A DNA stretch of 64,000 nucleotides from Eubacterium sp. 1001713B170207_170306_E7. GTDB lineage: Bacteria; Bacillota; Clostridia; Eubacteriales; Eubacteriaceae. Under the pieces are notes generated by a model. That model saw only the letters and a program-made list of their open reading frames with translations, had not been told where the DNA came from and did no database searches. Location: NCBI RefSeq assembly GCF_015547515.1, contig NZ_JADMVE010000011.1, positions 1 to 64,000 of the forward strand. The letters run 5' to 3'. Of this stretch, positions 45,371-51,517 are shown piece after piece; position 1 is the first letter of the stretch, and every line of letters starts with the position of its first letter. Position numbers and translations under genes: made by a program.

Positions 45371-46402
45371 TTAAGACAAATTCTGAATAAACATACCGAA
45401 AAGCTCCGCAGAAGTGCGATAACCGAGAATTTTACGCGGATAATTATTAATCCAGGATTCAACCCGTTTGATGAACTGTTCACTTAAGGAAGCGATATTT
45501 ACACCTTTTTTCACAAAGCGGCGAACCATGCCGTTGACGTTTTCGTTGCTGCCGCGTTCGCTTGAGCGGTAAGGATGACAGTAATAAGCTGTTGTCCTTT
45601 TTTTCTTGGTATAGATGGAGGTCTCAATGGTGTCCTGATCGATGAATTCGGAGCCATTGTCCATGGTGATACTTTTGAAAATTTTCTTGAACTGGTAACG
45701 GTATTTCCGTTCCAGGCTGTCCAATACTTCCTTTACACAGGCCTGGGAAACAAAGGGCAGTTTAAAGACAAGGGTATCCCGGGAAGTTCTTTCAATGATG
45801 GTAAGGAGCCCTGTTTTCTGTCCACGGGCAGATTTAATACAGTCCATCTCCCAATGCCCCCATTCAAGGCGTGTTTCAACTTTGTCAGGACGTTCATCAA
45901 TCCGGCGGTTCCCCAAGCCTTTCCTTGATTTTACTTCATTCTCTGTTTTGTGTTTGTTGGTCATGCCTTTACGGTGCAGATCGTTTATGGTTAAACGCGG
46001 AAAACGGCCTTGTTTGATGTAGTTATAGAGTGTACCGGTACAGATGGTGGTTTTGAACTTTTTCCCTTCAAAGCGGGCACGACCTAAAGCGACATCGGGA
46101 GACCAGCGTTCATTGATAATCTTGTTTTCAATGTACTCAATGAAATCTGGATCATCAGCCAGCTTGCATTTACGGCCTTTTCGTTTGGAAGCTTCATCGG
46201 CCAGTGTCTGGGCATAATCGGGACAGTAACACGAATATTCAACCAATTTGGTATTGTAAAGCATGATGGTGCCACGCTTAATCTCACGCCGTACGGTCCG
46301 CTCGGACATACCGATCACATCAGCAATGTCCTGGGTGTTTAACTCCAGCTTAAGGCATGTTTCAATCTGTTTGCGCTGATCCAGTGTCATATAAGCAGCC
46401 AT
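45371..46402 (-). CDS. IS30-family DDE transposase (probable prophage integrase)
   Basis: A 343-residue transposase. The N-terminal helix-turn-helix (L-N-T-Q-D-I-A-D-V-I-G-M-S-E-R-T-V) is near 25-41. The DDE catalytic core has W-G-H-W-E-M-D near 187, I-T-M-D-N-G-S-E-F near 249, and the Glu in R-S-S-E-R-G-S-N-E-N near 281, all typical of IS30. Its ATG is 12 bases after the rep stop and its GGAGG directly abuts that stop codon, so it is translated with rep. There is no room for an insertion-sequence end between them. It seems to be a phage gene used for integration. Confidence 0.92.
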   Translation of the reverse strand: MAAYMTLDQRKQIETCLKLELNTQDIADVIGMSERTVRREIKRGTIMLYNTKLVEYSCYCPDYAQTLADEASKRKGRKCKLADDPDFIEYIENKIINERWSPDVALGRARFEGKKFKTTICTGTLYNYIKQGRFPRLTINDLHRKGMTNKHKTENEVKSRKGLGNRRIDERPDKVETRLEWGHWEMDCIKSARGQKTGLLTIIERTSRDTLVFKLPFVSQACVKEVLDSLERKYRYQFKKIFKSITMDNGSEFIDQDTIETSIYTKKKRTTAYYCHPYRSSERGSNENVNGMVRRFVKKGVNIASLSEQFIKRVESWINNYPRKILGYRTSAELFGMFIQNLS

Positions 46403-46414
46403 GTCAAAACCTCC

Positions 46415-47176
46415 TCATAAATCCAATTCCAGATAGTAATCTTTAAAAAAATCGTATTGATCCACAAACTGTTGGGAGCACCACGCCCCTTCAAAGTCCA
46501 AACTGAAATCAACGGCTTTTGTGAGCTTGCCCTTTGAAACGACCTCGGCTTTGTTTAAACCGGTCGAGCAATAATACAAATTGGCATCCAGGTCGGTAAC
46601 TGATCGGGCTAAATCCTTTGTAATATACTTTGTGATATAAAGGGCGGTCCGGGTATTATCCCGAATAGCGCCCAGAGAACAGAAGCCAAACTTTTTTTGA
46701 TAGGGCGCCCAGTTCAGATAGCCCTTTTCGGAAAGGGAGCGCACCGGGTGCGGTTCCAGATCATCCCAGGGAAGCTCGGACAACAAACCGTGCATGTGCC
46801 AGTTTTTACCATCGGCATGCAATTCAGGAATGAACAGGTATTTCACATCAAAAGCCGGATCTTGTTTTCGATACTTTTTTCGGTAATCCCGTATCCACTG
46901 GGAAAGGTCTTTCTGAAAAAGGGACAGGTTATCCCGCTGGTACTTTGCTTTATCCAGGGTAAGGGTCACGAACCATGTCCAGTCATTACACAAAGCCTTT
47001 TCAAGGACGGTGTTTTTAGCCCGCTGTACATTGTTTTTAAGCTTTTTTTGATTGGCCTTGCCCTTGGGGGTATATTTCCGAATACTCCGCCCATAGGTCA
47101 CTTCCTTGGTGATGGTCAGCTTGTAGTAATCCGCCATCTTTTTGACCTGCACTGCGTTGTATATTTTGTATTCCAT
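46415..47176 (-). CDS. Rolling-circle replication initiator (HUH endonuclease)
   Basis: A 253-residue protein expected to nick the phage replicative form and start rolling-circle synthesis. The HUH metal motif is W-H-M-H-G-L near residue 125. The catalytic Tyr motif is Y-I-T-K-Y-I-T-K near 178, with two Tyr. Upstream W-T-W-F-V-T-L-T-L is the usual motif I (strand with T-L-T). These are the three motifs of Rep proteins of inoviruses and small plasmids. AAAGGG precedes the ATG. The hairpin-rich spacer upstream is the likely target. Confidence 0.88.
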   Translation of the reverse strand: MEYKIYNAVQVKKMADYYKLTITKEVTYGRSIRKYTPKGKANQKKLKNNVQRAKNTVLEKALCNDWTWFVTLTLDKAKYQRDNLSLFQKDLSQWIRDYRKKYRKQDPAFDVKYLFIPELHADGKNWHMHGLLSELPWDDLEPHPVRSLSEKGYLNWAPYQKKFGFCSLGAIRDNTRTALYITKYITKDLARSVTDLDANLYYCSTGLNKAEVVSKGKLTKAVDFSLDFEGAWCSQQFVDQYDFFKDYYLELDL

Positions 47177-47223
47177 TGTATCCCTTTCGGTACAATCCCC
47201 GGAATGTGATACTTATGTCAAGT

Positions 47224-47334
47224 AGAAGGCCTCCGGCCTTCTCGTTCCGGGGGCATGCTGCAGTCATATTTTTTCGCCTTCGGCGGGCACCCTCTTAGGC
47301 CAGGAAAGGATAAACCTTCCCTGGTCAGAGGGTG
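47224..47334. promoter_or_regulatory. Hairpin cluster between rep and zot: candidate phage origin / packaging signal
   Basis: Three adjacent inverted repeats. First, AGAAGGCC-TCC-GGCCTTCT at 47224-47242. Second, CGCC-TTC-GGCG at 47275-47285. Third, a large two-part hairpin at 47288-47334: CACCCTCT with AGAGGGTG outside and CCAGGAAAGG with CCTTCCCTGG inside, closed by ATAAA. There is no gene in this about 170-base spacer. Filamentous phages keep the replication origin and packaging hairpin in such an intergenic region. The assignment is by position and structure. Confidence 0.6.
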
Positions 47335-47349
47335 TTTATGGGGAGGCGG

Positions 47350-48168
47350 TCATTCATTCTCCAGCTGGAAGAACCGGTCGACCTTACCTTCCAAGGTTTC
47401 CTCGGGGTGCGGGCGGCGGTCAGCAGCGGGGCCCCGCTGGCGCACCCCTTCCGCTGATCCGTCGTCCGCTGCCCAATGGAGCCGGGACGGCCTGGGAGAA
47501 CGGCGCTTTTGCGGGCGTCTTTCCTCTGGTGCTATCTCAGCAGCCAGAATAGCTTGTTTACGAGCCTTTGGCACTGCCGCAACACCCGACTGAGTAAAGT
47601 CATAAAACGTATCATAGAGATCACCTACCTTTTTGGAATACAGAAAAAATTCATGGTCGTTCTTTTCCCGGATGGTCACGTTCCGTTCGACCGCCACAAA
47701 GAGCGGAAAGGGCAAAACGGACCAGAGGGAGAAGTTATTGAGTTTACGATGCACGACTTCGATTTCGCACAAATCCCGAATCTGACGGTCAATCTGGCGC
47801 ATATTCTGGGTAATGAGCACCACCTCAAAGCCGTACTTCCGATGCTGGGCAAAGAAAGAGCAGAAGGGGAGCCGGTCTTTGACGGAGAACTCCCGGCAGT
47901 TGAACTTGACGCTGGCTTCATCCAGCATGATCAGGGTCTGGTTCTCCCGCTCTTCGTCGTGGAACAATCGGGCGAAGCTGCGGAGAAAGTCCACGGTCAA
48001 ATCCTGATTTTCGATATAAAAATAGCGGCCATTCATGTGCTTGATCTGGGAAACCTTAATGGGAAAGTTGGCGATTACGTTCTTTCCGGCTTTCAGGTAG
48101 GCCAGGATCAGGCGGATACTGTGCAGGCTCTTGCCGCTTCCGGGAACACCGGTATAACATTTAATCAT
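47350..48168 (-). CDS. Zonula occludens toxin (Zot)/pI-like phage assembly ATPase
   Basis: The 272-residue Zot-domain ATPase is the motor of filamentous phage assembly at the membrane. Walker A G-V-P-G-S-G-K-S is at residues 7-14 and Walker B L-I-M-L-D-E-A is near 80. The Zot continuation F-F-A-Q-H-R-K-Y-G-F-E-V-V-L-I-T-Q follows. A weakly hydrophobic stretch (L-W-S-V-L-P-F-P-L-F-V-A-V) near 150 may contact membrane. The last 60 residues are Arg/Pro-rich and encoded by unusually GC-rich DNA. AGAGG precedes the ATG. Confidence 0.9.
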   Translation of the reverse strand: MIKCYTGVPGSGKSLHSIRLILAYLKAGKNVIANFPIKVSQIKHMNGRYFYIENQDLTVDFLRSFARLFHDEERENQTLIMLDEASVKFNCREFSVKDRLPFCSFFAQHRKYGFEVVLITQNMRQIDRQIRDLCEIEVVHRKLNNFSLWSVLPFPLFVAVERNVTIREKNDHEFFLYSKKVGDLYDTFYDFTQSGVAAVPKARKQAILAAEIAPEERRPQKRRSPRPSRLHWAADDGSAEGVRQRGPAADRRPHPEETLEGKVDRFFQLENE

Positions 48169-48254
48169 ATTTTTTACCTCTTTTGTGTGTGCTGCGGCGC
48201 TGATCCAGGGAGATCAACCCCGAAAAACACGAAAATTCAAGTTTAACGCTTATA

Positions 48255-48521
48255 TTAGTCGATGACCTTAAAGACCCGCAGCAGAATGGAGATCACGTAC
48301 CAGACGAGCATGGCAGCCCCCCAGACGGCCAGGGTTTCAACCACCAGCGTGAAGGGGAAGCACCAGTTCATATAGCCGACAATCTCTGCTGGCAGGGAAA
48401 GATTCAGGCTTGCGAAGGGATCTTCGGGCAAAAGGTCGGTAACAGAAGTTACAACGGACGCAATGAGTCTGATAAAAAAGTTAAGGATGATGATAAAGAA
48501 ATCGGCAATCAACGAAAACAC
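48255..48521 (-). CDS. Small membrane protein, pVI-like minor coat candidate
   Basis: Up to 88 residues with two or three hydrophobic stretches (F-F-I-I-I-L-N-F-F-I-R-L, and W-G-A-A-M-L-V-W-Y-V-I-S-I-L-L) around a short polar loop. The first possible start is GTG at 48521, one base after the previous stop. TTG at 48512, eight bases behind TTGAGG, is better placed and gives 85 residues. Its position between the pIII-like gene and zot equals gene VI of filamentous phages. Confidence 0.68.
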   Translation of the reverse strand: MFSLIADFFIIILNFFIRLIASVVTSVTDLLPEDPFASLNLSLPAEIVGYMNWCFPFTLVVETLAVWGAAMLVWYVISILLRVFKVID

Positions 48522-48522
48522 C

Positions 48523-49941
48523 TCAATTCCGAATGAAATTCTTTGATATAAAAGCCAGGCCGATCAGAAAACCGATATAGAGTGCGGTTTTCACAATGGC
48601 GGCGGCTCCGTCCCATGCTTCAAGCTTGATATCCCAGACAATGGGATCGCCGGGGACACCGACTTTTGAAAGGTCAAAGGTCATGTGGAATTCGGGACGC
48701 CGGGGCTCAGCCTGCAGGAGGCCATAAAGCTTCACGATATCGCCGGGCAGGGAGAAGGGAAACTTTTTGCTAAAGTCGGTCCCCATGTTCTGGAGTGGCG
48801 CAGCGTCGATGGTTTGGGTTGGAAAAAGGGCCCCTTTCACAAAGGTTAAAAGCCCATCGAAGAAATCACCGATGCGTTTTACCCAGTCGGTGCCGTCATA
48901 TTCGGGCGTGGTGGGTGTTGGTGTGGGGCTGGGTGTTGGATCGGGAGTATCCGTGGGTTCCTGATCTGAGGTGACATCCTGGTAACCGTCAAGATCGGGC
49001 GGGTCATCCGTTACGGGGTTATAGTTGTCGGGCAGCTGCGGGAGCTCATCGTCGGTCGGATCAATGACGAGGTTTTCGGATTCGCCGTTGATGTAGGTGT
49101 TGTAGTTGTTAATCACGGATGGTGGAAGGCGGGTTGGGAGCTTAATTTTATTGACAGTTTTGGCGGTGATGTCCGGAACATGCGTATTTTGTCCCCAAAA
49201 AAGCTTCATCCAAAGTTTATAATTCGGAGATCCAATGGTACGATCCGATTCAAAAGCTGTTTTAATATAACCGTCTTTGACCCAATAACCATAAAGATCA
49301 TAAGAAGATGTACTAGAAGTGGAGCCATAAGGATAATAAAGGAAAGCAGGCGATATATTTACATCCTTATCCACAAAATCTGATACTTTTCCAACGGTGT
49401 ATATTTCCTCGGTTGCCGTTTTAGAAAGAAGTTTTAATACGGGGTTTTTAGGGCCATATCCATTACTACTAAGTTTCCAAGTAATATAACCTCCTTCTGT
49501 GTAACGCCAGATTATTTCTCCATCTCGAAGCGTTTCGGGGGGCTTGGATGGGTATAGTACATCAATCACCGCCTTGCTGATGGCGTAAATCGCTTTTCCG
49601 CTGTACTTGCTCCAGTCAATGTCTTTGCCGGACAGCAGGTCGTTGCTGAGGTTTTCGAGGATGCCGAGCTGTTTGTTGTATTCGGTGGGGTCGGGGAAGG
49701 CGGACTGTAGGTTGGCAGTGGCTTGTTCGTTTAATTCGTTTAGTTTTTCTGCTGGGACTACGGCGTCTCGAGCATAACCAGCTGCAATCATACCAGCAAT
49801 AAGTGTTATGGCAATACCACCCAAAAGAACAGGATTCGCATATACTTTCTTTGGTTGACAAAAGGGAGATATAGCTATATAAATACATAATAGCACAGCT
49901 ATTAGTTTTAAATATATATTTTTATTTATCTTCATTTCCAT
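48523..49941 (-). CDS. pIII-like phage adsorption / tail-tip protein
   Basis: A 472-residue secreted, membrane-anchored protein. A signal peptide (hydrophobic about 10-26, probable cleavage after V-Y-A near 35) is followed by a hydrophobic Gly/Ala stretch. A long polar region holds Tyr/Gly-rich parts (Y-G-Y-W-V-K-D-G-Y). An acidic Pro/Thr linker lies near 320-346 (P-T-P-S-P-T-P-T-P-T). A globular domain and a C-terminal membrane helix (Y-I-G-F-L-I-G-L-A-F-I) end in a short basic tail. The same layout is seen in pIII of filamentous phages. It probably decides host range. Confidence 0.82.
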   Translation of the reverse strand: MEMKINKNIYLKLIAVLLCIYIAISPFCQPKKVYANPVLLGGIAITLIAGMIAAGYARDAVVPAEKLNELNEQATANLQSAFPDPTEYNKQLGILENLSNDLLSGKDIDWSKYSGKAIYAISKAVIDVLYPSKPPETLRDGEIIWRYTEGGYITWKLSSNGYGPKNPVLKLLSKTATEEIYTVGKVSDFVDKDVNISPAFLYYPYGSTSSTSSYDLYGYWVKDGYIKTAFESDRTIGSPNYKLWMKLFWGQNTHVPDITAKTVNKIKLPTRLPPSVINNYNTYINGESENLVIDPTDDELPQLPDNYNPVTDDPPDLDGYQDVTSDQEPTDTPDPTPSPTPTPTTPEYDGTDWVKRIGDFFDGLLTFVKGALFPTQTIDAAPLQNMGTDFSKKFPFSLPGDIVKLYGLLQAEPRRPEFHMTFDLSKVGVPGDPIVWDIKLEAWDGAAAIVKTALYIGFLIGLAFISKNFIRN

Positions 49942-49942
49942 A

Positions 49943-49972
49943 TTGAAACCCTTTCAGTAAATAAGATATAAT
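49943..49972 (+). promoter_or_regulatory. Plus-strand promoter inside the prophage
   Basis: TTGAAA, 18 bases, then TATAAT, ending 24 bases before the ATG of the 69-residue gene. It overlaps the start of the minus-strand pIII-like gene, so the two transcripts would diverge. Confidence 0.75.
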
Positions 49973-49996
49973 AAAAGAACAAATAGGAGGTGTACC

Positions 49997-50206
49997 ATGA
50001 AACTAATAGCTTTATTGTTAATGTTTGCAGTTGTTGCGGTTTATTGGCTAACATATTTACAACAAAAAGGAAAAGTACACATAACTTTTCTAGAGAAAAT
50101 AAATAGAGTCATTAGCCAAAAAAAGCTATATGAGTATAGTTTCTATGGATTCCTGTTATTAGTTTTCTTTACATTCGTAGCAATTTTTAATTCAATTCCT
50201 AAATAA
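49997..50206 (+). CDS. Small two-helix membrane protein on the strand opposite the phage genes
   Basis: Not recognised. 69 residues with two membrane helices (about 3-20 and 48-64) and a basic loop between them (K-G-K-V-H-I-T-F-L-E-K-I-N-R-V-I-S-Q-K-K). AGGAGGTG, a perfect ribosome site, lies six bases before the ATG. A consensus promoter precedes it and a terminator follows, so it is a self-contained unit expressed independently of the lytic operon. This is what one expects of a lysogenic-state gene such as superinfection exclusion or immunity. That role is inference. Confidence 0.72.
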   Translation: MKLIALLLMFAVVAVYWLTYLQQKGKVHITFLEKINRVISQKKLYEYSFYGFLLLVFFTFVAIFNSIPK

Positions 50207-50211
50207 ACAAA

Positions 50212-50255
50212 AACCTGTCTGCCAACCCAATGAGGAAGGCCGACAGGCTTTTTTA
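50212..50255. terminator. Bidirectional terminator between the coat genes and the plus-strand gene
   Basis: CCTGTCTGCC pairs with GGCCGACAGG, with TTTTTT after it on the plus strand and TTTTTGTTT on the minus strand. It ends the plus-strand gene and, from the other side, the major-coat genes. Filamentous phages carry a strong terminator after the major coat gene. Confidence 0.85.
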
Positions 50256-50280
50256 AAAGGGAAAAGATGTCAATTGTCTG

Positions 50281-50460
50281 TTATTTCACAGACTTGTTTA
50301 ACAGGCGTTTTCCGACCGTAAAGGCCAGAATACCAATGGAAACCACAACACCGGCGGTCAGGACCGGAACCAACATACCCGCCATCTGTCCGGATGCACT
50401 CACAAACAGTCCTTGAATCAGATCAATGGTACTTGGCAGTTCCTCGATTGTTACAGGCAT
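50281..50460 (-). CDS. Major coat protein homologue B (pVIII-like), 59 residues
   Basis: Found by reading the minus strand. AAAGGAG lies seven bases before the ATG at 50460. The product has an acidic N-terminus (M-P-V-T-I-E-E-L-P-S-T-I-D), one hydrophobic helix (about 29-48) and a basic end (G-K-R-L-L-N-K-S-V-K). This acid-helix-base layout is that of inovirus major coat proteins. There is no cleavable signal, as in phage Pf3. Its last 19 residues are identical to those of coat A next door. Confidence 0.82.
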   Translation of the reverse strand: MPVTIEELPSTIDLIQGLFVSASGQMAGMLVPVLTAGVVVSIGILAFTVGKRLLNKSVK

Positions 50461-50486
50461 AGTAAAACTCCTTTCTTGAAATCAGA

Positions 50487-50645
50487 CTACTTCACAGACT
50501 TGTTCAGCAGCCGTTTACCAACAGTGAATGCTAAAATACCAATCGATACAATGACACCCGCTGTAAAAATCGGAACCATCATGCCCGCGATATCTGAAGC
50601 AGCACCTGTGAAAATGGTCTGGATACTTGTAACCGCACCTTCCAT
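50487..50645 (-). CDS. Major coat protein homologue A (pVIII-like), 52 residues
   Basis: Minus-strand gene with AAAGGAGTG just upstream of the ATG at 50645. Product: short polar N-terminus (M-E-G-A-V-T-S-I-Q-T), then A-S-D-I-A-G-M-M-V-P, then a helix ending S-I-G-I-L-A-F-T-V-G, then K-R-L-L-N-K-S-V-K. It is paralogous to coat B, with the C-terminal 19 residues identical and the N-terminus divergent and seven residues shorter. One may be the principal capsid subunit and the other a variant or minor form. Confidence 0.82.
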   Translation of the reverse strand: MEGAVTSIQTIFTGAASDIAGMMVPIFTAGVIVSIGILAFTVGKRLLNKSVK

Positions 50646-50662
50646 AACAACACTCCTTTCAT

Positions 50663-50788
50663 TTACTTTATTGAAGTTTTAAACGCGACCCAGGCGGATC
50701 GCAGAGAAAAACTGAACAACCAAACGCCAATGCCAAAAGAAAACCCCAGCAGCGCATACTGGAAAAACAGTTGAAAATCTTCAAGCAT
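50663..50788 (-). CDS. Tiny one-helix phage protein, pVII/pIX-like candidate, 41 residues
   Basis: Minus-strand gene starting at the ATG at 50788, which overlaps the stop of the previous gene (TGATG), so it is translationally coupled. Product: M-L-E-D-F-Q-L-F-F-Q, a single hydrophobic helix (about 11-28, L-L-G-F-S-F-G-I-G-V-W-L-F), then a short basic tail ending in K-T-S-I-K. Size, topology and position before the major coat genes match pVII/pIX minor coat proteins. An in-frame ATG six codons earlier is less likely. Confidence 0.65.
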   Translation of the reverse strand: MLEDFQLFFQYALLGFSFGIGVWLFSFSLRSAWVAFKTSIK

Positions 50789-50886
50789 CAATGGATTCGA
50801 CTCCATTCTACCGCCACGATTAAAGCAAGGATTAATCCGAAGAGCATCCCGGCCAAGGCGATTTCCTGAACTAAGAGGTTACCCAT
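50788..50886 (-). CDS. Tiny one-helix phage protein, pVII/pIX-like candidate, 32 residues
   Basis: Minus-strand gene from the ATG at 50886, four bases after the end of the putative ssDNA-binding gene. The ribosome site AGCAGG is within that gene. Product: M-G-N-L-L-V-Q-E-I-A, one helix (about 9-26, L-A-G-M-L-F-G-L-I-L-A-L-I-V-A-V) and the tail E-W-S-R-I-H. It is coupled to the 41-residue gene by a TGATG overlap. The pair occupies the place of genes VII and IX. Confidence 0.62.
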   Translation of the reverse strand: MGNLLVQEIALAGMLFGLILALIVAVEWSRIH

Positions 50887-50889
50887 GGC

Positions 50890-51162
50890 TTAAGCCTGCT
50901 TTGTTTCTTTGGGAATAATGTTAACGATCCGGCCTTTAATGTCGGTGACGATGTCCACGTGTTTGTTGACAACGGAATCCAACTTAAAGGGCAGCTTCTT
51001 AACCAGGGAACGCTGGAGAAACTTTCCGTCAGCAATACAGCCCTGGAGGTTCTCGTTCAGCATATCCTCATAGACAAAGTAAATCTTGACCCCGTCGATA
51101 TGGGCCTTTGTCTTTTCGTCCGTAAAATCAATGTCGTTAATTCCTACAATCAAGTAATCCAT
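50890..51162 (-). CDS. Putative phage ssDNA-binding protein (gene V-like)
   Basis: A 90-residue protein with a beta-rich, OB-fold-like pattern: M-D-Y-L-I-V-G-I-N-D-I-D-F, K-I-Y-F-V-Y-E-D, then V-D-I-V-T-D-I-K-G-R-I-V-N-I. It sits at the head of the structural genes just like gene V of filamentous phages, whose product coats the single-stranded genome before packaging. The assignment rests mainly on size and position. Sequence similarity to known gV proteins is not evident to me. AAAAGGAG precedes the ATG. Confidence 0.55.
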   Translation of the reverse strand: MDYLIVGINDIDFTDEKTKAHIDGVKIYFVYEDMLNENLQGCIADGKFLQRSLVKKLPFKLDSVVNKHVDIVTDIKGRIVNIIPKETKQA

Positions 51163-51195
51163 AATTCAATCTCCTTTTTTATTTTTAATTAAAAA

Positions 51196-51402
51196 TCAAT
51201 CCCACAGAAAGTCTTGCAGCAAATCTTTAATATCAGCAAAATGGTCTAACGCTTCGTTGTCTTTTTCTTTTGAATGTTCAGGAGAGCCTTTTAGGCATAA
51301 GCCCTTTACATAGAGACAGGCACCATAATCAAGCACCAGGTCAAATAAGCGCTGGTAAAAAACTTCTTTCTGCTGTGCATTTCTAAAATTTCCATTCATC
51401 AT
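51196..51402 (-). CDS. Hypothetical phage protein, about 68 residues
   Basis: Not recognised. First gene of the prophage operon, starting at ATG 51402 or the adjacent ATG 51399 behind TAGGAG. A soluble helical protein with two Cys (G-A-C-L-Y-V-K-G-L-C-L-K-G) and an acidic C-terminal helix (H-F-A-D-I-K-D-L-L-Q-D-F-L-W-D). As the first gene next to the ssDNA-binding candidate it may act in replication or control. No function is assigned. The 80 AT-rich bases upstream should hold the operon promoter, but I cannot fix one. Confidence 0.6.
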   Translation of the reverse strand: MMNGNFRNAQQKEVFYQRLFDLVLDYGACLYVKGLCLKGSPEHSKEKDNEALDHFADIKDLLQDFLWD

Positions 51403-51481
51403 AAAACTCCTACATCCCCGCACTAGATGGTTCTTTAAAATTTATTGTATAATTATGCGGTCAATTAATTTTACAATTCGG

Positions 51482-51495
51482 GAATGAAAAATAAA
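51482..51495 (+). repeat. Right 14-bp direct repeat of the prophage (candidate attR)
   Basis: GAATGAAAAATAAA, identical to 45319-45332. Joining the two copies restores a compact ancestral spacer of about 20 bases between the ppx stop and the tRNA promoter at 51518. Confidence 0.75.
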
Positions 51496-51517
51496 CGAAA
51501 AAAAATTTAAAAAAGTG

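Larger units (their letters stand above)
45333..51495 (-). mobile_element. Inovirus-like (filamentous phage) prophage
   Basis: An approximately 6.15-kb block of almost wholly minus-strand genes interrupts the plus-strand division / tRNA / tilS block. Reading from right to left it holds a small hypothetical gene, a putative ssDNA-binding gene, two tiny one-helix proteins, two tandem major-coat paralogues, a terminator, a pIII-like adsorption protein, a pVI-like protein, a Zot/pI ATPase, a hairpin-rich spacer, an HUH rolling-circle initiator and an IS30-type transposase. One plus-strand gene is embedded. Gene order and size match filamentous phage genomes. All genes look intact. A 14-bp direct repeat flanks it. 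Whether it makes virions is unknown. Confidence 0.88.

Noticed and set aside
45371..46402. Transposase as a free-standing IS30 insertion
   Set aside because: No room for a right inverted repeat before rep, shared translation signals with rep, and the direct repeats enclose the whole 6-kb block instead.
46697..47209. 170-codon plus-strand frame opposite rep
   Set aside because: Antisense shadow of the HUH rep gene, whose catalytic motifs and ribosome site are clear.
47476..48246. 256-codon plus-strand frame opposite zot
   Set aside because: Antisense shadow; the minus strand carries the Walker motifs and a good ribosome site.
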